DNA from: Chlorops oryzae
Taxonomy: Eukaryota; Arthropoda; Insecta; Diptera; Chloropidae
Direction of reading: 5' to 3'
NCBI GenBank assembly: GCA_020466095.1
Contig: CM035806.1
Span: 18,026,724-18,090,723 of the forward strand
Length of the DNA: 64,000 bases
Part shown: in pieces, positions 25,301 through 33,166 of the stretch
Layout: each line of letters begins with the position of its first letter
How positions within the stretch are numbered: the stretch's first letter is position 1
Program-made: the position numbers and the translations under genes
The notes under the pieces: generated by a model
The model's input: the letters and a program-made list of their open reading frames with translations, nothing else
Told to the model about the DNA's origin: nothing
Database searches by the model: none

Positions 25301-28300
25301 CCAGCTGAAGCATTTTATTAAGACAAACTCGACGTTCTGTCGAGTCCAACTGAGGCTTAGGTTGTGCCGGATAGAAAAAAAGCCTTCGAATGAATACCCA
25401 AGCCAACATTGAAAAGGACGACTTAAAATTTTCGTGCGCAGTCATTCATAGCCATCAAGAGTTTTTTCTCTATGCAGTCCCTCTAGGAAACGATGGACAA
25501 CAAAAGTTTCTTTGATATTTCGTTTGATGCAATCAAAATTTGGTAATATCCTTAATTGCTGCCTTCTGTTTTCAGACATTGTACGTTATTTGGCAGCACG
25601 ATTTCCGGAGACGACGACCGCAACCGACAATGATGGCCGTACGGCACTACATTATGCTGCCGTTATCAAGGACAATGGACACTTCTATAACTTATTACTG
25701 CACTTAGGTGCTAACCAAAAGGTCAAGGACAAGGTTAGAATAGCATAATAATTGTGTGTACTTGTTTTAATCCATAATTAGGCGCATGGGGTCAGGGCCA
25801 CTTGAAATTGAACAAAAAAAAAAAAAATTTTTTTTACAGTGTTTACAGAGCGCGCTCATTTTAACACCCGTTTCCGAATGCTTTTTTAGGGTCACCCAAG
25901 ACCCCATGTGCCTAATTGGGTGATTTTTTTAATAATTAATGAAAACTCCACTCCGTTGATTTGTGTGAATAATATCAGCTGCTTGCTCTCATTGGCTAGA
26001 TTAATTAATTAAATATTTTTTTGTTCAAGTCCGTAAAAGTATGCCCCAAAATTTTGTATATTTAATATTTTTTTTCCGTTTGTTTTGTGTGTGTTTTCTA
26101 GCTGGGCTACACGGCAGAATATTATTTCGAGACGGAAAATTCAGATGATATTTTAACGTATCATCAACTTCTAAGCAATTTCGGTGCTGAAGACCTAGAA
26201 GCGGAACTTTTAACTGATCAGGGTAAGTTAAAAGGTCAAACATGACGTACTTACTATCATTCATTGCGTGTTCCAAGTCATGCGTGTAGGACTTTTATAA
26301 AATGAAAAAAAATAAAAGTTAAGTATTTAGAAAAGAGGACAAACCTCATTTGATTTTCATCATTTATTTGTTCTTATTTGACTTTCCTAGAGCTCAATCG
26401 AAACTCTGCAGTAGAATAGGTCGGGAAAGTGCTTTTTTTTTTTGGCATACAATTAGTTTTCTCCAGTTATTAAGTTATCGTTTCTATTTAACGTTATTCT
26501 TTGTGTGTATATTTCAAATATTCTAGTTATAAATTTTTTATTTCAATTTATACCTCTTTATTGAACACTGCACATAGCCCATTTCGCCCGCTTCTATTTT
26601 TGTTTACTCTAATAGTTAAGCTCTAATTGTAATTTTCATGAAATTACTGCAGTGCCAGTACCAGTACCAGTGCCAATGTATTGCGACATGAGCTTTTATG
26701 TATAACCAGCAGGAAAAGTCACCGCGAGAGAATCGATGACGTCAGGGTCTCTTTCGATTCCTTATTTATAGAAATTATTTTATGATAAGTCCATCTCTTT
26801 GGGTAGTTAGCCCCAAAACACGCTATCCCCCACGCCCCACGCTCGTATTTGACTTAAGGTATCCAATGGGATTCAAGCACATGAATGGCACCCTTTTGCG
26901 ATCACATTGTCACTCGAGGAGTCATGTCTAATTTCCAATAGAGCAGGTATTCCTGCGCATCAATTCCTGCAAACATTGAACACATCCACGCATATGGAAT
27001 CAGTTTCAATCAACTGCGCTTTTGATTGTAATTTCTTCTATATATTTGTTCGTGTTAAATGTTTGCAGGAATTGATGCGCAGGAATTCCTGGACTATTGG
27101 AAATCAGGCTTAACTTGAATATCCAACTGATATCACTGATGACTTTGCCCTGCAGCAGATATTTTCCTGCTGGGTATATTTCTATTTCATTGTATATGTC
27201 CATGTAGGTGAGAATAGATTGTTGCTATTGCTGTTCGTGGCATTCATTCAAATGCTTAGGTCTCTAGAAGTTTATTGTTGTTCGAGAAAGTTGGATATTG
27301 CTTTGTTAGTTTGTTAGTAAGTCATTTAGTCAGTCATCGATTGACACTTGCGGTCTCCACATGTGCTCAAATCGCGTTTTTGTGCCAAGGAGCAAGCAAT
27401 ATTCTTTTTCTTAAACTTAATAGCTTGATGCATTTGAGACCAGCGAAAAGAAACCAATAAGTAAATAAGCATATAAATAAATAAATAAATAAATCAATAA
27501 ATCAATAAATCAATAAATCAATAAATAAATAAAAAAAATAAAAAAATAAAAAAATAAATAAATAAATAAATAAATTAAATAAATAAATAAAAAAATAAAA
27601 AATAATAAATAAATAAATAAAAAAATAAAAAAAATAAATTAATTAATTAATAAATAAATAAATAAATAAATAAATAAAAAAATTATAAATAAGCAAATAA
27701 ATACTAAAATTAATAAAAAAATAAATAAATAAAAAATAATAAATAAATAAATAAATTTAAAAAAATTAATAAATAATTAAATCAATTAATAAAAAAATAA
27801 AAATAATAATAAATAAATTAAAAAATAAATAAATCAATAAAAAATAATTCAAAAATATATAAATAAATAAATTAATTAATTAATTAATATATGTATAAAC
27901 AAATACATATAAAAAATATATAAATAAGTGAATAAATGAATGAAGAAATAAGCAAATAAATGAGTAAATAAATAAACAAATAAATAGATAAATAAATGAA
28001 TTAATACCAAAAAAAATAATTAATTGAATATAAAAATAAATATTAACAAATAAATTATTTTTGAATAAATAATAAAATAACTAAATAAACACATATATCA
28101 GTTAATACATAAACATCAAAACTCAATACTAGCGCTCTGAGGAATTTTTGTTGAAAGTAAAATAAAATATGTCCAACCGTGAATTCTTTAATGAAATCAT
28201 ACAGAATATTGATGAAATCTTTGGTATGTTATTAACGTAATCGCGTAGTGTCTTGATGATATCGATTTGTTTTGGAGTTCGGAGGTTTTTTTTTTTTTGT

Positions 28301-31300
28301 TTTTTGAGTTTTGAAAGCTTTTTAGCGTTTTTGTTTTGTTTTCTGTGCTGTCCTGTGCTGTCCTGTGCCTTTTCTATTTGATAGATACATGAGAAATTTC
28401 TTTTGTTTTGTTTTTCATTTTTTTTATTTTTTTTTTTTTATCTTTACACAATACATACTTAAAAATTCTTCTGCCTACCTATACCTTTGCTTCAAATCGT
28501 TTTTCCATCCTGTTGCAACGCACGCCACAACAAAACGCACGCCACAGTGCCTGACGATGCACACAGCTCGCGTAGGCCGTTAAAGGATGTCGAGATGCAG
28601 CGTACGCTAGATCGTTGCTTTGCCCTAATAAAGGATTCGGGTAAAGCGTTGAGCGGTATAACAGCATCGGCGGTAGCCCAACGGAAAGAACTGAATCCGT
28701 TGGCACTCCAGCTGCCGTTGACAAGCTATTTGAGTCGATTTTTGAAAGCGAGCGTTTTCGAGAAAATCAAACGACGCCAAACCAGGCTCGATCATAATCT
28801 CTTCGATGTTATCTGGCCGGCAATGCGGAGGAAATCGAATTCACGCCACTTGGAGGAGGATATTAATTGCGGTGTCATTGCGCCCGACTTTGATGTGTTT
28901 GTCGTTTTTCAAGAATTCATGGTGCCATTGATTAAGGACATGCATTGCATGGGAATAGCCGCGGACTTTAAACCACATCCGCGCCTTGCTTACTTTCCCA
29001 TCGAGCATGGCGGACGTCTCAATACGGCTGGTTTCGTTTTCGACGACGATTCCCGTTTCGTTCAGCGCTGCATCGTCGAGGCCGCGCGCAATCTTGATGA
29101 GTTCGAGCTGCCGCTGAATCTAACCGTTGGTCAAATCGAGCAGGTCGAACGCATGATAATGTCGAAGATATTCACCCCCGAATTCACTGAGGCCATCGGC
29201 GAGACCGACAACGGCAATTATTACACGTTAACGGAGATCCTCGATGAAAGTTCGGAAGCCATGGTTCAGTTGAATGCTCATGGCCTAATGATACCATTAC
29301 TCGACACGGATGACGTCATACAAGCAACCGACTCATTGGCATTCAATGGTCCATTGTGGCCCTATGGCCGCGGGATTTACATCAGTGCTGACAATTGTCT
29401 AGCGATTTGGATAAATTGTCAAGAGCATTTCCGTATTATCGCAACGACGAAAACGAATGAGCAAGCGAATCTTGGCGCGGTGTACACACGAATTGGACGT
29501 GCCGTTTCGTATCTTGAAAATCAATTGCATTTCAAGGAGAGCTATTTGCTTGGTTATCTGGTGGCGCGCCCCTCCTACTTGGGTACGGGCCTTAAATTGA
29601 CAACGATACTGCGACTGCCGAATCTAATGAAGGAAATGGATAATTTGCGTCATCTGTGTTCGGTTCGTGGACTTTGTTTGATAACAAATCCATTTGCCCG
29701 ACTCACTCTACGTCTCGTCAATATGAAAAGTTTGGGCTCAATGGAGTACCTGATATTCCAGGACTATTGCACTGCTGTGACGAATATACTGTCGCTTGAA
29801 AAGGATATGTCACTGTCCAATTCCAAGCATATTGCATCAATGCTTGTGAAAATATTTCGTCGTAAGAAGAATAGCCTAGTCGATCGAAATTAAAAAAGGA
29901 CACCAAAAACAAAAAAAAAAAAAACAACAAAAAAAAGACATAGAATTTCACCATATGCATGCGATTTAAGCTCATCATTTGGCATGTAAATACTTATCGC
30001 AATCAACAGAAAAATCCTATCATCAATTATTCAAATAAAAAACTGCACACAATCAAATATTGTATCATACAAGTCTCTTCGAGGACAGTAGAGTTTCTTA
30101 TTTGCTACTATCGTCCGTATTTTTGAGGACAAAAAAAACATAACAAAACAAAACAAAACAAACAAAAAACTCTCTTGTGCCTACAGAAATTAGGTGAATT
30201 TGAAAATTGAATAGCCTACCGGCATGCTTCCGATTGCTTAGAATTCAGCTTTTTTCAGGGAATCGTAAGTTTCTTATGTAATTTTTAACTTAATTCCTAT
30301 GTATTTTTTTTAATGTTTTTTTTTTTTTTTTTTTTGTTTTTTCGGGTCCATGAATATTTATTTTCAGCACTCCTAGAGTCTTGTCTAGCACAGTTTCCCT
30401 TTCGTTGCTATATAATTTTAAATTAACAACCATACCTTGCGATATTTATTTTATATATAAATATAATATAAAATACTATAGTCAAATGCACTGATGAAGA
30501 TTCAGTGGATTTGTATGCCTATAAAGCTCCAAATCGTTGGTCCTTGCCAAAAAAAAAATTGCAAAATTACGGTAAAAACAACAGGGTGAATCTGACAGAT
30601 TTATAGAGAAGAAGAGATCCTTTCAATTGAACATTAGGCATTCTCCACAGGCATTGGTTACGTCCCTCGTGCTTCAGCGGATACGTGAAAAAAAAGCGAC
30701 ACCGATTATAAAGCATATGAGAATTATGAGAAAATATCTGTTAAAGTAAAGTTATTCGAAAGCTACTTAAATCGAAATATTATTGTGCCAACAACTCTAG
30801 GATCTAGGCAATATCTGATCGACAAGAAATAGACTTAGCCCCTCGGCGAAGTCACTAAGAACCGATGAAGTAGTGTGGATTATTTTTCTTTTACTGGATT
30901 TTTTTTGGAGAATTTTCCGAACAATAGTTATCGATGAAAGATTTTTTTTTTTTTTCATAAATTTTCATTTCTTTAGAATGGTTAAAAAAAATACTCAATC
31001 GAATATTTATAGGTTTTTTCATAAATTAATGAATTCTTGAATATAAAAAAAAAAAACGATCATGTTTTATCGGGCCACATGATTCTATATTACTCCAATT
31101 TGCTTCTTATTTAGTCTGAATGTTTAGCTTTTAATTTTTAAAAGCCTCCATATGGTTGGGCTATTCACAAAGTTGGCTAAAGTCCGTTCTTAAAACAAAT
31201 ACATCTACTTTTAGCTTGATACTATGTAAATTGTTTGCGATTGGCTATCACAGGAGCATCTTACTTAAATATGGCAATATTTATTTCCCATCTAACGAGC

Positions 31301-32297
31301 TGTTTGAAAAAGATAAAAATAATTGACCAAAGAACGGTTTTGAAACATACCTATGTACATACATAGGTACTTCCAAAAGAAAATCCGATTTTTGCACAGC
31401 TGCATCAACGGCTTTTGGATTTCATCAGGCCATTATGCAATCGAACGTGATGAAAATAACGATTTCAATGTTGCCATATCGCCATATTAGCATGCCGCCT
31501 TTGCGAATAGCCTAAGTGGGTGTGATGTCTGACAACGTAAAATCGATAAGAATGCAATAAAAAAAAAAAAAAATTGTTTTTGGTTTTTCTTTTTTGTTTC
31601 TTACCTTTCAGGTGAGGCTGAAAGTCATAGTTTTCAAAGCAACCCGATATTCAAGACGGAGCAGGGAAAATATTTAGCCAATAGTGAGTTGAATGTTCAA
31701 ATGAAATACATATGTAGATAGAGAGCAGGTTCAAATCGGAAGTGAAAAATATTGTTGAATTTATCGAATTATTTCAGCTCTAGCGGAACCACTTATCGAA
31801 GCACTAACCGAAATAGCAAACAAACGGCCCGAGGATCCGATATCCTATTTGACTGGCTATTTGCAATCGTATATGCGTGCACGTAGCTCGCAAACTGGAG
31901 GACCCAGCAGCAGCAGTAAGACCAGTTCGACTGCACTGATACATTCGAATGTTTACGGCGCGAATCGAATAACCGGAAATGTTCGTAGTGAAGCAGCTAG
32001 CAGCAGCAAAGACGATATCGAAGCCGACGATTCGGAAGAAATAACGGTTACGCAAAGCGAGGATCGGGACGAGCACGGGCAGAGTATGCTGCACTTTGCT
32101 TGCGCAAGATCTCATCGGCGTGGGGGTCTGATGCACTTGATCGAGGAGTCGAATATCGATATAACGTATCGCGATGAGCTCTATCGTACCGCACGTGATG
32201 TTTCTTTGCAAGCGAATCAGCCGGCGAATGCCAGGGAGATCGATCGCTATCTCCTGTCGGTAGCAGTCGTAGGTGAGTAGACAACCTGATATTTTCC

Positions 32298-32344
<47 letters not shown>

Positions 32345-33166
32345 GAGAGAGAGCACTTATTTTTGTGTCATTGATTCCTGAAAAGGTGACTTAAGACCAT
32401 TCGAGCATTTCGCCCGTGCTGGCTATGATCACATATTGGATGTCGTGGATGATAACGATAAGGGAATCATTGATTTGGTCGCCGATCGTGGGCATGAGGA
32501 ACTCGCCGATTTCTTGCGTAATTTGCGCCCGCTTGAGGTAGTACTGCTTGGGTTATTTGAATTTTCAAATTCAATGAATTTATCCCGAATTTCATGGTCC
32601 TTTAGGAACTTCGTGAAGAACTACATCAAATGATACGTGAGAATAACGTTGAACGTATAAAGGAGATTGTCAGTTCATCAGATGGAAAGTGGCTATTGAA
32701 TGCAAAGAATTATTACGGTTAGCACTGATTTAATGACGTGGGATGAGTTTTTTTTTTTTTTTGTTTTTTTTTTTTTTTTTTGTCACAGAATCATTTTATT
32801 TGTATTACTTGCAGGACGAACAGCGTTGCACATAGCCGTTCTCAAGGAATTAGAAGAAATCGTCGAATATTTCGTTGAACTACATCCGGAAATAATAAAA
32901 ATTGGTGATAATGTAGGTTTCTCTTTGTGAATGTTCTGTTCACCTTCATTTTTCTTGAATATTAATCGAAGATAAATTCTTAGTTGCAACGCACTCCACT
33001 ACATTATGCGATGGGTACAAATGCGATTGAGAGTCTTAGCCGCATACTCATTAATAAAGGTGCCAAGCGTACAACTAAGGATCTCAAGGGACGTCAGCCA
33101 AGTTATTATTTTATAAATAAAGCCGACATTTTACGTTTGGAAGAAGAAGAAGACGAAAACCGTTGA
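5548..33166 (+). CDS. Ankyrin-repeat / DPY-30-motif scaffold protein (whole gene, ~17 coding exons)
   Basis: Coding exons: 5548-5599, 11640-11800, 11882-12193, 12266-12409, 12559-12662, 14424 or 14430-14625, 15351-16327, 24045-24300, 24610-24756, 24854-25007, 25576-25733, 26102-26222, 31612-31683, 31778-32272, 32386-32537, 32606-32717, 32815-32912 and 32984-33166. All borders are GT/AG and phases match. The predicted protein has about 1,300 residues: a basic N-terminus, ankyrin module 1 (about 65-200), an acidic low-complexity linker (about 225-740), module 2 (about 740-930), a DPY-30-like helix pair (about 955-985) and module 3 (about 1060-1298). No signal peptide or membrane segment is seen, so a cytoplasmic scaffold is inferred. 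Four single-base frame breaks lie in the acidic linker and would have to be assembly errors or polymorphism if the gene works. Orthology was not established. The exon chain is an inference from phase and protein continuity, not from transcripts. Confidence 0.72.
7250..8140. repeat. Dispersed copies of a GTCACGTACGATAT motif
   Basis: The core TCACGTACGAT appears at about 7257, 7423, 7762 and 7959, with variants TCACGTAAGATAT near 7776 and GCGTACGATT near 8133. All full copies are in the same orientation. Spacing is irregular (about 165, 340 and 200 bp), so it is not a simple satellite. It could be subterminal motifs of an unrecognised transposon or a cluster of protein-binding sites. Confidence 0.6.
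8421..8524. repeat. 104-bp nested hairpin
   Basis: The outer arms GTGTCGAAA and TTTCGACAC enclose AGCTTTTTTTTGC paired with GCGAAAAAAGCT. Inside these are GTGGTA paired with TACCAC and TTGTAAAAC paired with GTTTTACAA, with a loop near GAGGCGCAGCCGA. The whole block can fold into one long stem with small bulges, as expected of a palindromic MITE or a structured transcript. Confidence 0.75.
8698..8808. repeat. Tandem duplication of ~54 bp
   Basis: Two head-to-tail copies of a unit beginning GCCTTGTATTTTTTGAAATG and ending TTATTATTGCACGCCTT. They differ by one substitution (GCATTTT versus GCGTTTT). Likely a recent local slippage or unequal-exchange product. Confidence 0.85.
9936..10181. mobile_element. 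hAT-like MITE, family A copy 1
   Basis: A 246-bp element with inverted ends starting CAGGGCTCGGATTTTGTTG. Flanking 8-mers ATCATCTT (9928-9935) and ATCTTCTT (10182-10189) match at 7 of 8. CAGGG ends and 8-bp duplications are hallmarks of hAT elements. Related copies lie at 22711-22949 and 23185-23406. Confidence 0.8.
11640..11800 (+). CDS. Ankyrin gene, coding exon 2
   Basis: Opens in phase 1 after a T-rich tract, encodes a basic helical segment (KLARILWAGQGNRLRQQ and onward) ending RFLAAVPYVM, and closes in phase 0 at ATG|GTGGGC. The terminal VPYVM matches VPNYM at the end of the exon at 24610-24756, which also precedes an ankyrin exon. Confidence 0.7.
11882..12193 (+). CDS. Ankyrin gene, coding exon 3 (ankyrin module 1)
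   Basis: A 104-codon exon, phase 0 at both ends, encoding NAIKEVHQAVIDNN and then two ankyrin repeats recognisable from GLNVIHKAAGLGHTKILEYL and GKTPLHWAASAKNN. The TPLHWAA signature and spacing fit the canonical 33-residue repeat, a protein-interaction fold. The donor is TAT|GTAAGA. Confidence 0.88.
12266..12409 (+). CDS. Ankyrin gene, coding exon 4
   Basis: A 48-codon, phase 0-0 exon encoding KSKTPSYYRHKPNEIERAFL and onward to a proline-rich then acidic end. The TPSYYRHK segment parallels GYTAEYYF (exon at 26102) and RQPSYYFI (last exon), marking the C-terminal cap of each ankyrin module. The donor AAG|GTTCGA is weak. Confidence 0.72.
12559..12662 (+). CDS. Ankyrin gene, coding exon 5 (linker)
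   Basis: Follows TTTTTGTAG. It encodes a polar, Asn/Asp-rich stretch (NDDSTNDENISEADLND) and ends in phase 2 at AA|GTAAGC. No domain is recognised; it is likely disordered. Confidence 0.65.
12792..13077 (+). mobile_element. tRNA-derived SINE with (CATA)n tail
   Basis: The tRNA-like head has an A-box-like GGATAGCGTAGGGG and a B-box GCGTTCGATTC. It is followed by a unique body of about 85 bp containing GTGGTATCACAATGGGGGTG and a tail of some 28 CATA units (12962-13076). Head, body and tail in this order are diagnostic of a Pol III retroposon. A clear target duplication was not identified. Confidence 0.75.
13875..14101. mobile_element. hAT-like MITE, family B copy 1
   Basis: The 227-bp element has ends CAGAGCCGTAGCCAG and, inverted, CAGAGCCGATGCCAG. 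Flanking 8-mers AGACATAC (left) and ACACATAC (right) match at 7 of 8. GCATGCTGAGCA is present near both ends. A relative sits at 48506-48926. Confidence 0.82.
14424..14625 (+). CDS. Ankyrin gene, coding exon 6 (linker)
   Basis: Encodes TEENELPKSEPEMIDTNVD and an acidic stretch with DDVDDVDNAEAKE, ending in phase 0 at GAG|GTAAGT. The upstream exon leaves two bases, so the acceptor must supply one. Both AAAAAG|C (start 14424) and CGTAAG|T (start 14430) do so, neither with a good pyrimidine tract. The left end is therefore uncertain. Confidence 0.5.
14626..15350 (+). other. AT-rich intron
   Basis: Contains poly-A runs, a CT-rich patch near 14974-15020 and several ATGTACATA-like strings. No gene is seen. 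It ends with the acceptor ACTTTTGCAG. Confidence 0.5.
15351..16327 (+). CDS. Ankyrin gene, coding exon 7 (acidic linker, three frame breaks)
   Basis: Starts in phase 0 after TTTTGCAG with KIANQIVEINGDG, then a DGDRDGDP-type minisatellite, then Glu/Lys/Asp-rich coiled sequence, ending MEEFDETDEDE at GAG|GTACAA. The coherent acidic reading switches frame near 15560-15590, near 15785-15800 (within an A-run) and near 16215-16235. Each step is a single-base shift. Because acidic, low-hydrophobic content continues across all breaks and the last frame meets a donor in the correct phase, the exon is probably real and the shifts are sequence errors or allelic indels. A pseudogenised linker cannot be excluded. 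Confidence 0.5.
16370..16430. repeat. (AT)n microsatellite
   Basis: Uninterrupted or nearly uninterrupted TA dinucleotides just after exon 7. Confidence 0.9.
16561..16734. mobile_element. pogo/Tc1-like MITE, TA duplication
   Basis: A 174-bp element with inverted ends CAGTCGAACCTCC and CAGTCAAACTTCC, flanked on both sides by TA (16559-16560 and 16735-16736). TA targets and CAGT ends fit the Tc1/mariner-pogo superfamily. It has no coding capacity. Confidence 0.82.
17976..20541. mobile_element. Inner element of the nest: 2.6-kb hAT-like, long TIRs, 8-bp TSD
   Basis: Ends TAGGGTGTCCCAA and its inverse; perfect 8-bp direct duplication ATGTACAG at 17968-17975 and 20542-20549. The terminal inverted repeats extend for some 450 bp (to about 18440 and from about 20100) with scattered differences. 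The interior has no transposase-like frame. The 8-bp target and YARNG-type end suggest hAT; P-type elements also make 8-bp duplications. Confidence 0.85.
20818..20895 (-). repeat. tRNA-like segment in TIR element
   Basis: On the minus strand it reads TAGCTCAGTGGTTTAAAC (A-box-like) and GGGGTTCTATCCC (B-box-like) at tRNA spacing, closing with a GC-rich stem remnant. It lies inside the CACCGAGAG element, so it is a captured or derived tRNA sequence and not a free tRNA gene. Confidence 0.65.
22711..22949. mobile_element. hAT-like MITE, family A copy 2 (decayed)
   Basis: Internal sequence and inverted arms (CGGATTTTGTTGACTTTTAT on the left) match the copies at 9936 and 23185, but the outer bases have diverged and no clear target duplication remains. 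Confidence 0.65.
23185..23406. mobile_element. hAT-like MITE, family A copy 3
   Basis: Ends CTGGGCTCGG and CCGAGCCCTG, with a perfect 8-bp duplication ATCATCAT at 23177-23184 and 23407-23414. The element is 222 bp. Confidence 0.85.
24045..24300 (+). CDS. Ankyrin gene, coding exon 8 (linker, one frame break)
   Basis: Opens in phase 0 with DMFLSDNHRHQHSDVETTEV. The frame meets a stop at about 24171-24173, but a one-base shift near 24160 continues as NDKLDDNDNDNHDGSRTSS through to LYDE|GTATAA in the phase the next exon needs. The same Asn/Asp-rich character on both sides argues for an indel and not a real terminus. Confidence 0.5.
24610..24756 (+). CDS. Ankyrin gene, coding exon 9
   Basis: 49 codons, phase 0-0, encoding ESHIQDIIASGDMEQLAQIV to NNVPNYM. 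The acceptor (AACAAG|G) lacks a pyrimidine tract. The C-terminal NVPNYM and the following intron position mirror exon 2 (AVPYVM). Confidence 0.72.
24854..25007 (+). CDS. Ankyrin gene, coding exon 10 (ankyrin module 2)
   Basis: Follows CTTCTGTAG. It encodes SKIRRVHEAAREGSLLSLQQ and the ankyrin signature GTTPLHVAVLFGHT, ending in phase 1. KIRRVHEAA corresponds to AIKEVHQAV of exon 3. Confidence 0.88.
25576..25733 (+). CDS. Ankyrin gene, coding exon 11 (ankyrin module 2)
   Basis: Completes the Asp codon across the junction, giving HTDIVRYLAARFPETTT, then the repeat GRTALHYAAVIKDNG and LLLHLGANQKVKDK. Phase 0 at the donor AAG|GTTAGA. Confidence 0.88.
25778..25915. mobile_element. Small MITE (TTAGGCRCATGGGGTC ends)
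   Basis: The left TTAGGCGCATGGGGTC and the right inverse GACCCCATGTGCCTAA form imperfect terminal inverted repeats of about 16 bp around a poly-A/poly-T core. It lies in the intron after exon 11. Superfamily unknown; TWA borders hint at PIF/Harbinger. Confidence 0.6.
26102..26222 (+). CDS. Ankyrin gene, coding exon 12
   Basis: Follows TGTTTTCTAG. It encodes LGYTAEYYFETENSDDILTY and onward to AELLTDQ, phase 1 at the donor G|GTAAGT. It is the cap of module 2. The phase joins exactly to the exon at 31612, across the intron that contains the kinase-like gene. Confidence 0.82.
26928..27112. mobile_element. 185-bp foldback MITE
   Basis: TTTCCAATAG and TTCCTGCGCATCAATTCCTG on the left reappear inverted on the right, giving a stem with arms of some 75 bp and a loop of about 40 bp. 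No target duplication is clear. Confidence 0.7.
27476..28130. repeat. (AAAT)n-type low-complexity array
   Basis: About 650 bp of AAAT, AAATC, AATT and related units with no other content, ending some 40 bp before the start codon of the nested gene. Confidence 0.9.
28169..28223 (+). CDS. Nested kinase-like gene, coding exon 1
   Basis: A short ATG exon of 18 codons plus one base with a consensus donor GTATGT. The intron of 324 bp ends at GCCACAG before 28548, whose TG completes a Val codon. An alternative with no intron would start within the frame open from 28487, but it would include sequence unlike the family. Confidence 0.65.
28169..29893 (+). CDS. Nested arginine-kinase-fold protein, probable pseudo-enzyme
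   Basis: Two coding exons, 28169-28223 (MSNREFFNEIIQNIDEIF, donor G|GTATGT, phase 1) and 28548-29893, give 466 residues. They lie on the same strand within an intron of the ankyrin gene. Residues about 74-165 match the N-terminal phosphagen-kinase domain (GVIAPDFDVF). Residues about 185-435 match the ATP:guanido phosphotransferase domain (LWPYGRGIYISADN, EHFRIIATTK, LGTGLKL). Real arginine kinases transfer phosphate between ATP and arginine. In Limulus numbering, R124 and R126 correspond here to I194 and E196, E225 to Q310, C271 to R359 and R280 to K368; only R229 (R314) is kept, and the E314 loop is unalignable. A binding or scaffold role is inferred. The N-terminal extension of about 75 residues is longer than in typical 355-residue kinases. 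An AATAAA lies at 30034. The start rests on phase and ATG context. Confidence 0.82.
29894..30039 (+). other. 3' untranslated region of nested gene with AATAAA
   Basis: A/C-rich trailer; the AATAAA polyadenylation signal is at 30034-30039. Confidence 0.5.
31612..31683 (+). CDS. Ankyrin gene, coding exon 13
   Basis: Follows CTTACCTTTCAG. It encodes GEAESHSFQSNPIFKTEQGK and YLAN, phase 1 at both ends. It links the module 2 cap to the DPY-30-like exon. Confidence 0.78.
31778..32272 (+). CDS. Ankyrin gene, coding exon 14 (DPY-30-like motif, start of module 3)
   Basis: Begins with PLIEALTEIANKRPEDPISY followed by LTGYLQSYM, a match to the DPY-30 motif (helix, RPEDP turn, second helix), which dimerises and anchors partner helices in COMPASS-type and ciliary complexes. 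A Ser-rich linker and acidic stretch follow, then an ankyrin-like HGQSMLHFACARSHRRGG and ANAREIDRYLLSVAVVG. Phase 1 at both ends. Confidence 0.85.
32302..32354. repeat. (GA)n microsatellite in intron
   Basis: A GA run of about 53 bp, interrupted by ATA, directly after exon 14. Confidence 0.95.
32386..32537 (+). CDS. Ankyrin gene, coding exon 15
   Basis: Encodes GDLRPFEHFARAGYDHILDV and GIIDLVADRGHEELADFLRN, a divergent ankyrin pair, ending RPLE in phase 0 at GAG|GTAGTA. Confidence 0.82.
32606..32717 (+). CDS. Ankyrin gene, coding exon 16
   Basis: Encodes ELREELHQMIRENNVERIKE, the counterpart of the VHQAV/VHEAA helices that open modules 1 and 2, at the same phase 0 intron position. Ends in phase 1 after NAKNYY. 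Confidence 0.82.
32815..32912 (+). CDS. Ankyrin gene, coding exon 17
   Basis: Encodes the repeat GRTALHIAVLKELEEIVEYF and VELHPEIIKIGDN, phase 0 at AAT|GTAGGT. The signature matches GRTALHYAA of module 2. Confidence 0.88.
32984..33166 (+). CDS. Ankyrin gene, terminal coding exon
   Basis: Encodes the final repeat LQRTPLHYAMGTNAIESLSR, the RQPSYYFI cap and an acidic tail LEEEEDENR, then TGA. A candidate polyadenylation signal AATAAA is at 33586-33591. Confidence 0.88.
   Translation: MQRTPLHYAMGTNAIESLSRILINKGAKRTTKDLKGRQPSYYFINKADILRLEEEEDENR

Larger units (their letters stand above)
26223..31611 (+). other. 5.4-kb intron hosting a nested gene
   Basis: Contains a 185-bp foldback (26928-27112), about 650 bp of AAAT-type low complexity (27476-28130), the complete two-exon kinase-like gene (28169-29893) and a decayed inverted-repeat element near 31155-31515 (GGGCTATTCACAAAG against CTTTGCGAATAGCC). 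The remainder is AT-rich. Confidence 0.65.
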
